From an uncultured Acetatifactor sp. (GTDB lineage Bacteria; Bacillota; Clostridia; Lachnospirales; Lachnospiraceae): 64,000 bases of DNA. Numbering within the stretch: the stretch's first letter is position 1; every line of letters begins with the position of its first letter. The notes under the pieces were generated by a model. The model saw only the letters and a program-made list of their open reading frames with translations, was not told the DNA's origin and made no database searches. Below, in pieces: positions 1 to 8,852 of the stretch. The translations under genes and the position numbers were made by a program. The stretch covers positions 1 through 64,000 of the forward strand of contig CAJTOJ010000017.1 of NCBI GenBank assembly GCA_910577665.1. The letters are read 5' to 3'.

Positions 1-552
1 TGGCCACAGGTAAATGGGGCAATGCCGCATCCTCCCCCGTTGAATTGTATCAATTTCGTTGTACCGATGAATCCCTGTCCCTGCGGCTATTATCCGGACA
101 GGAACCGATGCCGGTGTACCGCTGCGCAGGTTAAGCAATATATGGGAAAAGTGTCCGGGCCGATCCTGGACCGGATAGATCTGTGCGTGGAGTTACAGCC
201 TGTGGAACTGGACAGCTTGAAAAGGAAGAGCGGGGCAGAGGACAGCCATACGATCCGGAAACGAGTGCAGAAGGCCAGAATGCGGCAGGAAATACGCTTT
301 TCAGGGACGGGATACCGTTTTAACGGGGATATCGAATCCGGACAGATAGACAGATACTGTGCACTGGGCATAGAAGAAGAGGCCTGCATGGGGCAGTTGT
401 ATCAGACTTTGCATCTCAGTGCCCGGGCTTTCCACCGCATCTTGAAGGTGGCCAGGACCATTGCGGATCTGGAGGATGCGGAAGAGATCCAGGTAGAGCA
501 TCTGCTGGAAGCTTCCTATTACAGACCCACACAGGAGTATTGGCAGGCATGA
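1..552 (+). CDS. comM: ComM/YifB-family Mg-chelatase-like AAA ATPase, C-terminal part (partial)
   Basis: The frame is open from base 1, so this is the 3' end of a gene that begins outside the window. It carries the MNPCPCGYYPD signature and a Cys cluster (CRC) followed by the DRIDLCVEL segment seen after the AAA core of ComM/YifB proteins, then the helical Mg-chelatase C-terminal domain (FSGTGYRFNGD, LSARAFHRILKVARTIADL). ComM homologues are helicase-like ATPases that assist recombination of DNA taken up in transformation, and dprA follows 94 bp downstream (its GTG start is at 647), as in many Firmicutes. The Walker motifs lie upstream of the window and cannot be checked. Confidence 0.9.
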   Translation, partial: WPQVNGAMPHPPPLNCINFVVPMNPCPCGYYPDRNRCRCTAAQVKQYMGKVSGPILDRIDLCVELQPVELDSLKRKSGAEDSHTIRKRVQKARMRQEIRFSGTGYRFNGDIESGQIDRYCALGIEEEACMGQLYQTLHLSARAFHRILKVARTIADLEDAEEIQVEHLLEASYYRPTQEYWQA

Positions 553-646
553 CTGGATAGGAAGGCTGCTTTTCTTTGAGAGCAGGTGTGGTATCACTAT
601 GATACCACAGAAGGCAGACACACAAAGGGCAAGGAGGTGTGGGGAT

Positions 647-1915
647 GTGAGACAATCTGATGCATACAGGCAGCAGGAGAAACTATACGAATTATGGCTC
701 TGTAGCTTTCCAGGCATGGGGAACAAGGGCAGGTGCAGGCTGGCAGAGCATTGTGGCGGGGCCTATGGGGCATATTCTGCCTCCGGCGAAAAATGGGGGG
801 AGGTATTATCTTCCAGGCAGGTGGGGGAACTGAAAGCATTTACAGCGGCGTGGAAGCCGCAGAGGGCATACAGGGAGATGGAAGAGCAGGGGATATGCCT
901 GATTACAAGGACAGATGAGACATATCCGAAGCGACTGGCCTGGATTCCGGATGCCCCGTATGGTCTGTTTGTACGGGGACACTTGAAGGGAATGGAACAT
1001 CCCACGGTGGCAATCATCGGTGCCAGGGACTGTTCCCGGTATGGGGCTTATGTGGCAGAGCAACTTGGGGCAATGCTGGGCAGCCGGGGAATCACGATAG
1101 TCAGCGGCATGGCAAGAGGAATAGACGGCATCAGCCAGGCGGCGGCTTTGATGGCAGGGGGGTGCTCTATAGGGGTGCTGGGCAGCGGTGTGGATGTATG
1201 TTATCCTGCCGGTCACAAGGTTCTGTATGGCAAGCTGATAGAGCGTGGGGCAGTGATTTCGGAATATCCCATAGGGACCCCGGCGCGTCCGCAGAATTTC
1301 CCTCCCAGGAACCGCATTGTCAGTGGCCTGGCAGATGTGGTTGTGGTGGTGGAGGCCAGGGAAAGGAGCGGCACCTTGATTACGGTGGATACTGCCCTGG
1401 AACAGGGAAGGGAGGTCTATGCAGTGCCGGGGCGGATCACAGACCATCTTAGTGATGGCTGCAACCGTCTGATCAGACAGGGAGCAGGATTGCTGCTGTC
1501 CCCGGAGGCATTTCTCGTGGAGCTGGAGGAACTGGTGGGACGGCACGGGAATGGGGAATCGTCCGCCTTAAAAGAGCAGGTCCACAACAGGGAGAATACG
1601 CAACAGGGGAAGGAACCAGGAAAAGCGGAAGACCTGCGGCAGGAAGAAGAACAGAAAAGGGGGGATGAGAAGGAACGGAAAGTGGGAAAACAGAGGGCGG
1701 CTGTCCTAATTAGGAATCTGTCGCCACAGCTGGAGGCAGTCTACCAGGCGCTGGACCTTTGTCCCAGATCATCAGCACAGATCTGGGCCGAACTTGCCAG
1801 ACAGGATCCGGAAGGATGGGCAGAGAAACACATCGCCACCCTGCTGATGCGACTCTGCATGGAAAACCTGGCAGAACAGGTTAGCCCGGGGTATTTCTGC
1901 CGGAAGCGGGATTGA
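647..1915 (+). CDS. dprA: DNA-processing protein DprA (Smf)
   Basis: DprA binds incoming single-stranded DNA and loads RecA during transformation. The Rossmann-like core is clear: VAIIGARDCSRYG, TIVSGMARGIDG, GVLGSGVDVCYP, SEYPIGTPARPQNFPPRNRI, ARERSGTLITVDTALEQGR. A charged linker (around residues 300-345) leads to a C-terminal winged-helix (DLCPRSSAQIWAEL). I place the start at GTG 647 because AAGGAGGT lies 8 bases upstream; an in-frame ATG at 599 would add 16 residues but has no good ribosome-binding site. The next gene is ispG after a 224-base gap. Confidence 0.93.
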   Translation: MRQSDAYRQQEKLYELWLCSFPGMGNKGRCRLAEHCGGAYGAYSASGEKWGEVLSSRQVGELKAFTAAWKPQRAYREMEEQGICLITRTDETYPKRLAWIPDAPYGLFVRGHLKGMEHPTVAIIGARDCSRYGAYVAEQLGAMLGSRGITIVSGMARGIDGISQAAALMAGGCSIGVLGSGVDVCYPAGHKVLYGKLIERGAVISEYPIGTPARPQNFPPRNRIVSGLADVVVVVEARERSGTLITVDTALEQGREVYAVPGRITDHLSDGCNRLIRQGAGLLLSPEAFLVELEELVGRHGNGESSALKEQVHNRENTQQGKEPGKAEDLRQEEEQKRGDEKERKVGKQRAAVLIRNLSPQLEAVYQALDLCPRSSAQIWAELARQDPEGWAEKHIATLLMRLCMENLAEQVSPGYFCRKRD

Positions 1916-2139
1916 AGGATATTTTTAAAGGGTGTTGCCGGGAGGTATTTTTCACGGGTATTCTGCATGCAAAATCCGGAACTACAGGGGAAAGATGGTG
2001 GGGGATCTAAGAAAATGTAGTGGAATTGCATGTTTGCTTGTGGTAAGATGACAGTGATATCCACAAGTCAATAACCCGCCATGAAGCAGAAGCACATACC
2101 TAAAGGTCCCCTGGGGCGTTTGGGGGAAGGGAGAATTTC
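1916..2139. other. intergenic gap dprA-ispG
   Basis: No ORF, tRNA or clear terminator is visible. A short AT-rich patch around 2030-2055 could hold the ispG promoter, but I found no -35/-10 pair with acceptable spacing. GGGAAGGGAG just before 2140 is the ispG ribosome-binding site. In related genomes topA follows dprA, so this gap is one edge of the displaced ispG-polC block. Confidence 0.4.
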
Positions 2140-3198
2140 ATGCATAGACAACATACAAAATCCATTCGGATCGGCAACAGGACTATAGGAGGAGGCGCCC
2201 CGGTTCTGATCCAGTCCATGACCAATACCCGGACGGAGGACGTGGAGGCTACAGTGGCCCAGATCCTGGCGCTGGAGCAGGCAGGCTGTGAGATCATCCG
2301 TGCCACGGTGCCTACCCAGGAGGCTGCCAGGGCCTTTTCGAAGATCAAGGACCGGATCCACATTCCTCTGGTAGCAGATATTCATTTTGATTACAGGCTG
2401 GCCATTGCTGCCATGGAGAACGGTGCAGATAAGATCCGTATCAATCCTGGCAATATAGGTGGTCCGGATAAAGTAAAAGCTGTGGTGGAGGTGGCAAAGG
2501 AGAGAGGGGTTCCGATCCGTGTGGGTGTCAACAGCGGTTCCCTGGAAAGGGAAATCCTGGAGAAATATGGAGGGGTCACTGCCCAGGGAATCGTGGAGAG
2601 CGCCCTGGACAAAGTGCATCGGATAGAAGCATCGGGATATGACAACCTGGTGATCAGCATCAAGTCCTCAGATGTGCTTATGTGCGTGAAGGCTCATGAA
2701 CTGCTGGCTGCACAGACCACGTATCCCCTTCATGTGGGGATCACAGAATCCGGCACTCTCTGGAGTGGCAACATCAAGTCTGCTTTAGGTCTGGGAATTA
2801 TCTTGCAGGAAGGAATCGGGGATACCATACGGGTCTCCCTGACAGGGGATCCTGTGGAGGAAATCCGCACGGCCAGGCTGATCCTGCGCACCCTTGGATT
2901 GCGCCAGGGAGGAATAGAGGTGGTGTCCTGTCCCACCTGTGGTAGAACCAGAATTGACCTGATCGGTCTTGCAGCCAGGGTGGAGGAATTGGCTGCAGGG
3001 TATCCGCTGGATATCAAAGTGGCCGTTATGGGATGTGCAGTGAACGGACCAGGGGAAGCCAGGGAGGCTGACCTGGGTGTGGCCGGAGGACTGGGAGAAG
3101 GACTGTTGTTTAAAAAGGGAGAGATTGTCCGCAAGGTGCCGGAAGGGGAGCTTCTGGCAGCGCTGAAGGAGGAGCTGGACAACTGGGAGGCGTTATGA
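2140..3198 (+). CDS. ispG: 4-hydroxy-3-methylbut-2-en-1-yl diphosphate synthase (IspG/GcpE)
   Basis: IspG is the iron-sulfur enzyme that reduces methylerythritol cyclodiphosphate to HMBPP in the MEP isoprenoid pathway. The TIM-barrel half shows PVLIQSMTNTRTEDVEAT, VADIHFDYRLA and KIRINPGNIGG. The C-terminal cluster-binding half shows CPTCGRTRIDL and VAVMGCAVNGPGEA, giving the three cysteines expected for a 4Fe-4S cluster. At 352 residues it is the typical length for the bacterial single-module form. The stop codon overlaps the polC start by four bases (ATGA), so the two are probably co-transcribed and translationally coupled. Confidence 0.97.
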   Translation: MHRQHTKSIRIGNRTIGGGAPVLIQSMTNTRTEDVEATVAQILALEQAGCEIIRATVPTQEAARAFSKIKDRIHIPLVADIHFDYRLAIAAMENGADKIRINPGNIGGPDKVKAVVEVAKERGVPIRVGVNSGSLEREILEKYGGVTAQGIVESALDKVHRIEASGYDNLVISIKSSDVLMCVKAHELLAAQTTYPLHVGITESGTLWSGNIKSALGLGIILQEGIGDTIRVSLTGDPVEEIRTARLILRTLGLRQGGIEVVSCPTCGRTRIDLIGLAARVEELAAGYPLDIKVAVMGCAVNGPGEAREADLGVAGGLGEGLLFKKGEIVRKVPEGELLAALKEELDNWEAL

Positions 3199-6100
3199 CA
3201 AAGCCGTTTTTTGAAGTGTTTCCCACATTGAAGATGGAGAACCCGCTGCGGGACCGGCTGGAACAGGCAGATGTAGAGAGAGTATCTGCCACTAAGGCAA
3301 GGGATACCCTGCATGTGTACCTGCATAGTACAAGACTGATAGTGAAGGAGGATATATGGGCGGCAGAATCAGAGATCCGCAGGCAGCTGTTTCCAGGACA
3401 TGCCATGACCATCCGGATCCATGAACGTTTTGAATTGTCCTCCCAGTACACGCCGGAAAATCTGATGGAACTGTATAGGGACAGTATTCTGGCCGAATTG
3501 CAACAGTACAGTCACATTGCATACAATGCTTTCCGCACGGCCCAGATCACCTTTCCGGAGACAGACAGGGTTCAATTGCTTATTGAAGATACAGTTCCAA
3601 ACAGGAGCAAGGAGCAGGAGTTGGTCAGGGTGTTGGAGAAGATCCTGGTGGAACGTTGCGGTCTGCAGACAGGTGTCCTGGTGGAATACCGGGAGGCCCG
3701 CACAGGAAAGTACGCCCAGGAGGAAGAACGGAAGATCCAGCTGAAGGTAAATGAGATTTACAGGCGGGTAAAAGGGGCAGCAAACCAGAAAGAGGAAGCA
3801 GACAGGGCAGAGGCCCGGGATCCTTCAGGCCTGGGTTACCAGGAGAGGGGATCCCTGTGGCAGGCGGGCCAGGTGAAAGCTGGGGAACGATTAGATGGCA
3901 ATGGGGGTGTAAACCAGAGTGTTCCTGGCAACATAGATCCAGGCCAAGATTTTCCGGGTTCCGTAGCTTCCGGACAAAATGGTGTTAAGGCTACATGCCA
4001 GGGCATGGGAACAGACAGGGGAAAGCCAGGAGCCACACCAGGCCAAGGCGCTGATCCGACCTGGGAGCCGTCCAAGGGACAGGATGTCGGAGGGGGGCAG
4101 GGTAAAATGCCAGGGGACAGTGTACCAGATCGGTCTGCCAAAGTGGGGAGTGGTTCCACGGATCGTTTCCCGGGGCGGGGCGACAGATCCCGGGGAGATT
4201 TCCGCAAAGGGGAATTCCGCCGGGGAGGCATGGGTATGAACCGGCCCTTGAAACAGTCGGATAATCCGGATGTGATTTATGGCCGTGACTTCGAGGATGA
4301 GGCCATGGCCATAGAGGATATCATTGGCGAGATCGGGGAGGTGACCATCCGGGGCAAAGTGCTGAAACTGGACAGCCGTGAGATCCGGAATGAGAAGACC
4401 ATTGTGATGTTTGACATTACAGACTTTACGGATACCATGACTGTGAAATTGTTTGTGAGAAACGACCAGGCAGGTGAACTGACAAAAGATTTGAAACAGG
4501 GTGTCTTCCTAAAGGTAAAGGGCCTTACCATGCATGATAAGTTTGACCATGAGCTGACCATAGGTTCCCTTACCGGTATCCGGAAGATCCAGGATTTTAC
4601 AGACAACAGGATGGATACCAGCCCCTACAAGCGGGTGGAGCTTCACTGTCATACCAAAATGAGCGATATGGACGGGGTATCCGAGGCCAAGGACATTGTG
4701 AAACGGGCTTACAAATGGGGCCACAGGGCCATCGCCATTACAGATCATGGAGTGGTGCAGGGCTTTACCGATGCCAACCATGTGTGGGAAGACCTGTGGA
4801 AGGAGGAGAAGAAAAAGAGGACCGAGGCAGGAGATACGAATCCGGACAAGCAGGACTTCTTCAAGATTCTCTATGGGGTAGAAGCTTATCTGGTGGATGA
4901 TTTGAAGGAGATTGTCACAGGGGACAAGGGACAGAGTCTGGCGGACGATTTTGTGGTATTTGACATAGAGACTACAGGATTTTCCCCGGTACATAACTGC
5001 ATCATTGAGATCGGTGCGGTGAAAATCTCTGGCGGGCAGATCACAGACCGCTTTTCTACTTTTGTGAATCCCAAGGTGCCCATACCTTTTGAGATAGAGA
5101 AGCTTACCGGTATCCGGGATGAAACTGTGCTGGATGCTCCCTTGATCCAGACAGTGCTGCCAGAATTCCTGGATTTCTGTAAGGGATGTGTGCTGGTGGC
5201 GCACAATGCCAATTTTGACATGAGTTTTATCATGGAGAATGCCAGAAGGCTGGGGCTGCCCACAGAGTACACTTATGTGGACACGGTGGGAATTGCCAGG
5301 ATACTTCTGCCAGGACAGGCGAAACATACCCTGGATGCAGTGGCAAAGACATTGGGAATCTCTCTGGAGAACCATCACCGGGCGGTGGACGATGCCGAAT
5401 GTACGGCCCGAATTTTTGTAAAATTCATCCATATGCTGGGGGAACAGGAAGTGGGTACCCTGGCGCAGGTCAATGCCCTGGGCGCATCCAGTGTGGATCT
5501 TGTGAAAAAGCTGCCTTCCTACCATACCATCATCCTGGCTAAAAACGACATGGGGCGAATCAATCTCTACAGGCTTGTGTCCCAGTCTCATCTCACCTAT
5601 TTTGCCAGGCATCCCAGAATTCCAAAGAGCCTGGTGGAGAAATACCGGGAGGGGCTGATCATAGGCAGTGCCTGTGAGGCCGGGGAACTGTACCGGGCGC
5701 TTCTGGATGGTCAGAGCGAGATACAGATTGCCAGACTGGTGAAATTTTATGATTACCTGGAGATCCAGCCCCAGGGCAACAATAAATTTATGATCGCCTC
5801 AGAGAAAATACGCAGTGTGAACTCCTTCCAGGATATCCAGGAACTGAACAAGCGTATTGTGAAGCTGGGAGAGCAGTTCCACAAGCCGGTGGTAGCTACC
5901 TGCGATGTCCATTTCCTGGATCCTTCCGATGAAGTCTACCGCAGGATTATCATGGCGGGTAAGGGGTTCGAGGATGCAGATGAGCAGGCGCCCCTGTTCC
6001 TCCATACCACAGAGGAGATGCTGGAGGAGTTCTCCTACCTGGGCAGTGACAAGGCCTATGAGGTGGTGGTGAAGAATACCAACCGTATTGCAGATATGAT

Positions 6101-8081
6101 TGAGACCATAGCCCCGGTACGGCCGGACAAATGCCCGCCTGTGATCGATGATAGTGACAAGACATTGACAAAGATCTGCTATGATAAGGCCCATGAGATC
6201 TATGGACCTGATTTGCCTGAAATTGTGGAGGCCAGGCTTCAGAGGGAACTAAACTCTATTATCAAGAACGGCTTTGCAGTGATGTATATCATTGCCCAGA
6301 AACTGGTGTGGAAGTCTGTGGAGGACGGTTACCTGGTGGGATCCAGAGGCAGCGTGGGCAGTTCTTTTGTGGCTACCATGGCGGGAATCACAGAAGTGAA
6401 TCCATTAAGTCCCCATTATTATTGTAGTGAATGTCACTATGTGGACTTTGACAGTGATGAGGTGAAGGCATATGCTGGCAAGGCGGGTATCGATATGCCG
6501 GATAAGGCCTGCCCGGTATGCGGGGCTGCTCTGCACAAGGAGGGATTTGACATTCCCTTTGAGACTTTTCTGGGATTCAAGGGAGACAAGGAACCGGATA
6601 TTGACTTGAATTTCTCGGGGGAATACCAGTCCAAGGCCCATAAGTATACAGAGGTAATCTTCGGCGCCGGACAGACCTTCCGGGCTGGTACCATTGCCAC
6701 CCTGGCGGACAAGACCGCTTTCGGCTATGTGAAGCGGTATTTTGAGGAGAAAGGTATCCACAAGCGCAGCAGTGAGATAGACAGGATTGCTTCGGGCTGC
6801 ACCGGTGTCAGACGAAGCACCGGCCAGCACCCGGGGGGAATTGTGGTACTGCCCATCGGGCAGGATATCAATTCCTTTACCCCGGTACAACATCCGGCCA
6901 ATGATATGACCACAGATACGGTCACCACGCATTTTGACTACCATTCCATTGACCATAACCTGCTGAAGCTGGACATTCTGGGACATGATGATCCCACCAT
7001 GATCCGTATGCTCCAGGATCTCACGGGTGTGGATCCTACTACCATTCCGCTGGATGGGGCAGATGTGATGAGCCTGTTCCAGAATACCGAGGCACTGGGG
7101 ATTACGCCCGGAGACATCGGTGGTACACAACTTGGCGCTTTGGGGATCCCGGAATTCGGTACGGATTTTGCCATGCAGATGGTGATTGATGCCAAGCCCA
7201 AGGCATTCTCTGACCTGGTGCGGATTTCCGGTCTTTCCCATGGCACCAATGTGTGGCTGGGCAATGCCCAGGATCTGATTATGAGCGGTGTAGCCACCAT
7301 TTCCACAGCCATCTGTACCCGTGACGATATCATGACCTATCTGATCCAGATGGGTGTAGAGTCGGAGAAATCATTTAAGATCATGGAGGCTGTACGAAAG
7401 GGCATGGTGGCCAAGGGAAAATGTGCCCAGTGGCAGGAGTGGAAGCAGGACATGCTGGAGCATAAGGTGCCCCAGTGGTATGTGGATTCCTGTCAGAAAA
7501 TAGAGTACATGTTCCCCAAGGCCCATGCAGCAGCATATGTGATGATGGCATGGCGTATTGCTTACTGCAAGATACATTATCCCCTTGCCTATTACGGCGC
7601 CTTTTTCAGTATCCGGGCCAAGGCATTCTCCTATGAACTGATGTGCCAGGGCAAGGCACACCTGGAAACTGTGATGAAGGAATACAAGCGCAGGATGGAT
7701 GCGGCGGCCAACAAGGAGGCGGGGGCGGTACCCTTGTCCAACAAGGAGGAACTGGCTTACGGTGATATGCGGGTGGTGCAGGAAATGTATGCAAGAGGTT
7801 TTTCCTTTGAACCGATTGATATCTTCCGTGCCCAGTCCCGTTCCTTCCAGATTGTGGGAGATAAGCTGATGCCCTCTTTGAACAGCATAGACGGACTGGG
7901 GGAGAAAGCGGCAGATGCCATTGTGGAAGCTGCCAAATATGGGCCATTCCTGTCCAAGGATGATTTTAGGGAGAGGACGCATGTGTCCAAAACAGTGGTG
8001 GATATGATGGACTCTTTAAAACTGCTGGGAGATCTGCCGGAATCCAACCAGTTGAGTCTGTTTGATTTCTGCGGACAATGA
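3195..8081 (+). CDS. polC: DNA polymerase III alpha subunit, PolC type
   Basis: PolC is the Gram-positive replicative polymerase with built-in proofreading. Order of domains: N-terminal domain, a long low-complexity Gly/Pro/Asp-rich linker (about residues 195-345), an OB fold (EVTIRGKVLKLDSREI), a PHP domain (VELHCHTKMSDMDGV, AIAITDHGVVQG), a DEDD exonuclease inserted in the PHP domain (FVVFDIETTGFSP, VAHNANFDMSF, HHRAVDDAECTARIF) and the C-family polymerase core (GSRGSVGSS, CSECHY and CPVCG zinc ligands, EPDIDLNFSGEYQ). Its 1628 residues exceed the roughly 1440 of Bacillus PolC, mostly because of the linker. It overlaps ispG by 4 bases. Confidence 0.97.
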   Translation: MTKPFFEVFPTLKMENPLRDRLEQADVERVSATKARDTLHVYLHSTRLIVKEDIWAAESEIRRQLFPGHAMTIRIHERFELSSQYTPENLMELYRDSILAELQQYSHIAYNAFRTAQITFPETDRVQLLIEDTVPNRSKEQELVRVLEKILVERCGLQTGVLVEYREARTGKYAQEEERKIQLKVNEIYRRVKGAANQKEEADRAEARDPSGLGYQERGSLWQAGQVKAGERLDGNGGVNQSVPGNIDPGQDFPGSVASGQNGVKATCQGMGTDRGKPGATPGQGADPTWEPSKGQDVGGGQGKMPGDSVPDRSAKVGSGSTDRFPGRGDRSRGDFRKGEFRRGGMGMNRPLKQSDNPDVIYGRDFEDEAMAIEDIIGEIGEVTIRGKVLKLDSREIRNEKTIVMFDITDFTDTMTVKLFVRNDQAGELTKDLKQGVFLKVKGLTMHDKFDHELTIGSLTGIRKIQDFTDNRMDTSPYKRVELHCHTKMSDMDGVSEAKDIVKRAYKWGHRAIAITDHGVVQGFTDANHVWEDLWKEEKKKRTEAGDTNPDKQDFFKILYGVEAYLVDDLKEIVTGDKGQSLADDFVVFDIETTGFSPVHNCIIEIGAVKISGGQITDRFSTFVNPKVPIPFEIEKLTGIRDETVLDAPLIQTVLPEFLDFCKGCVLVAHNANFDMSFIMENARRLGLPTEYTYVDTVGIARILLPGQAKHTLDAVAKTLGISLENHHRAVDDAECTARIFVKFIHMLGEQEVGTLAQVNALGASSVDLVKKLPSYHTIILAKNDMGRINLYRLVSQSHLTYFARHPRIPKSLVEKYREGLIIGSACEAGELYRALLDGQSEIQIARLVKFYDYLEIQPQGNNKFMIASEKIRSVNSFQDIQELNKRIVKLGEQFHKPVVATCDVHFLDPSDEVYRRIIMAGKGFEDADEQAPLFLHTTEEMLEEFSYLGSDKAYEVVVKNTNRIADMIETIAPVRPDKCPPVIDDSDKTLTKICYDKAHEIYGPDLPEIVEARLQRELNSIIKNGFAVMYIIAQKLVWKSVEDGYLVGSRGSVGSSFVATMAGITEVNPLSPHYYCSECHYVDFDSDEVKAYAGKAGIDMPDKACPVCGAALHKEGFDIPFETFLGFKGDKEPDIDLNFSGEYQSKAHKYTEVIFGAGQTFRAGTIATLADKTAFGYVKRYFEEKGIHKRSSEIDRIASGCTGVRRSTGQHPGGIVVLPIGQDINSFTPVQHPANDMTTDTVTTHFDYHSIDHNLLKLDILGHDDPTMIRMLQDLTGVDPTTIPLDGADVMSLFQNTEALGITPGDIGGTQLGALGIPEFGTDFAMQMVIDAKPKAFSDLVRISGLSHGTNVWLGNAQDLIMSGVATISTAICTRDDIMTYLIQMGVESEKSFKIMEAVRKGMVAKGKCAQWQEWKQDMLEHKVPQWYVDSCQKIEYMFPKAHAAAYVMMAWRIAYCKIHYPLAYYGAFFSIRAKAFSYELMCQGKAHLETVMKEYKRRMDAAANKEAGAVPLSNKEELAYGDMRVVQEMYARGFSFEPIDIFRAQSRSFQIVGDKLMPSLNSIDGLGEKAADAIVEAAKYGPFLSKDDFRERTHVSKTVVDMMDSLKLLGDLPESNQLSLFDFCGQ

Positions 8082-8124
8082 GCCAGGCGGATGCGCCGGC
8101 ATGCATTTGGCGAATGCAGCGAGG

Positions 8125-8160
8125 GTCAGCACCCCCGCTACAGGCAGTGGGGGTGCTGAC
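8125..8160. terminator. strong hairpin after polC
   Basis: GTCAGCACCCCC pairs perfectly with GGGGGTGCTGAC across a 12-base loop, 44 bases after the polC stop. There is no T-run, so it is not a textbook intrinsic terminator. It may stabilise or end the ispG-polC transcript. Confidence 0.5.
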
Positions 8161-8209
8161 TTCCGATGACAGTGACAGTAAAAAAATTGCAAAAAAATAA
8201 AAAAAGTAC

Positions 8210-8238
8210 TTGCATTTTCTCTTCAGATGTATTATTAT
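8210..8238 (+). promoter_or_regulatory. SigA-type promoter of tRNA-Glu
   Basis: TTGCAT at 8210 and TATTAT at 8233 are separated by 17 bases, in an A-rich context that could act as an UP element. The expected start site lies a few bases downstream, within the hairpin at 8242-8265. Confidence 0.7.
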
Positions 8239-8241
8239 AAG

Positions 8242-8265
8242 CAAGTACCACAGATGTGGTACTTG
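8242..8265 (+). promoter_or_regulatory. perfect palindrome at the tRNA-Glu transcription start
   Basis: CAAGTACCACA and TGTGGTACTTG form an 11-bp perfect inverted repeat with a 2-base centre, between the -10 box and the tRNA. A related half-site, AGTACTTGC, overlaps the -35 region at 8205-8213. It could be a leader hairpin removed during tRNA processing or an operator; the sequence alone cannot decide. Confidence 0.55.
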
Positions 8266-8270
8266 TAGAT

Positions 8271-8342
8271 GGCTGATTGGTCAAGCGGTCAAGACGCCGC
8301 CCTCTCACGGCGGAAACAGGGGTTCGATTCCCCTATCAGCTG
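8271..8342 (+). tRNA. tRNA-Glu (anticodon CTC)
   Basis: The sequence folds as a complete cloverleaf: acceptor GGCTGAT/ATCAGCT (first pair G-U), D arm GTC/GAC, anticodon stem CCGCC/GGCGG with loop CTCTCAC (anticodon CTC), T arm AGGGG/CCCCT with loop TTCGATT, discriminator G73. G73 and the body match bacterial tRNA-Glu. CCA is not encoded. It stands alone with its own promoter and terminator. Confidence 0.95.
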
Positions 8343-8347
8343 TTATC

Positions 8348-8391
8348 AAAAACCTTGAGGAATCCAATGGTATGGATCTCAAGGTTTTTTT
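8348..8391 (+). terminator. intrinsic terminator of tRNA-Glu
   Basis: AAAACCTTGAG pairs with CTCAAGGTTTT around an 18-base loop and ends in a run of T. It begins a few bases after the tRNA 3' end. Confidence 0.85.
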
Positions 8392-8417
8392 GCATGGAAT
8401 ACGATGAAGCCCTATAG

Positions 8418-8635
8418 AACCGGCTGTGCCATTTATCTCTGGTGTGCTTTGCAGGTACCCACATGGGAATCACACATTACTGTTTACTGGGGTATCGCTG
8501 CGAGTTGTTTTCACGCGCCTTTTGCGCGACAAACCCGAGACTGTGTGCGCCAAAAGGAGCGTTCCTTGCTCATTTTGTGTGCATTACGTTGCTGTTACGG
8601 CTGCGCCGTGAACAGCAACAATCGCACAGCCGGTT
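8418..8635. repeat. dispersed non-coding element, copy 1
   Basis: A perfect 12-bp inverted repeat, AACCGGCTGTGC (8418) and GCACAGCCGGTT (8624), brackets 218 bp. Inside it a core of about 8477-8619 runs from ATTACTGTTTAC to GTGAACAGCAAC and contains TTTCACGCGCCTTTTGCGCG, shared almost unchanged with the element at 43513. Short ORFs crossing it have no homology I recognise and overlap the palindromes, so I treat it as non-coding and mobile-element-like. Confidence 0.65.
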
Positions 8636-8683
8636 TTGCATGGTTGAACGAATGGGGCAGATTGTGAAAAATTTATAAAAACC

Positions 8684-8712
8684 TTGCATCCCTGCATTTT
8701 TTAGTGTATAGT
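8684..8712 (+). promoter_or_regulatory. SigA-type promoter of topA
   Basis: TTGCAT at 8684 and TATAGT at 8707 with a 17-base spacer. This predicts a 5' leader of about 135 bases before the topA start at 8853; I see no riboswitch in it. Confidence 0.7.
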
Positions 8713-8852
8713 GGTTCACGATTACATCTGGAAAGGGAAACAGGAACAAAACATTCATGGATTCATTTCTGACAGAAAACAGCTTTTCACATGCAGGATT
8801 CGTCTGACAGGAAAACCTTATTTTATAGAAGAAATGCAAAAGGGAGTAGAAA

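Noticed and set aside
8404..8678. Three overlapping plus-strand ORFs of 60-87 residues between the tRNA terminator and topA
   Set aside because: They lie wholly in the dispersed repeat and its inverted termini, have no ribosome-binding site, and their products look like translated palindromes.
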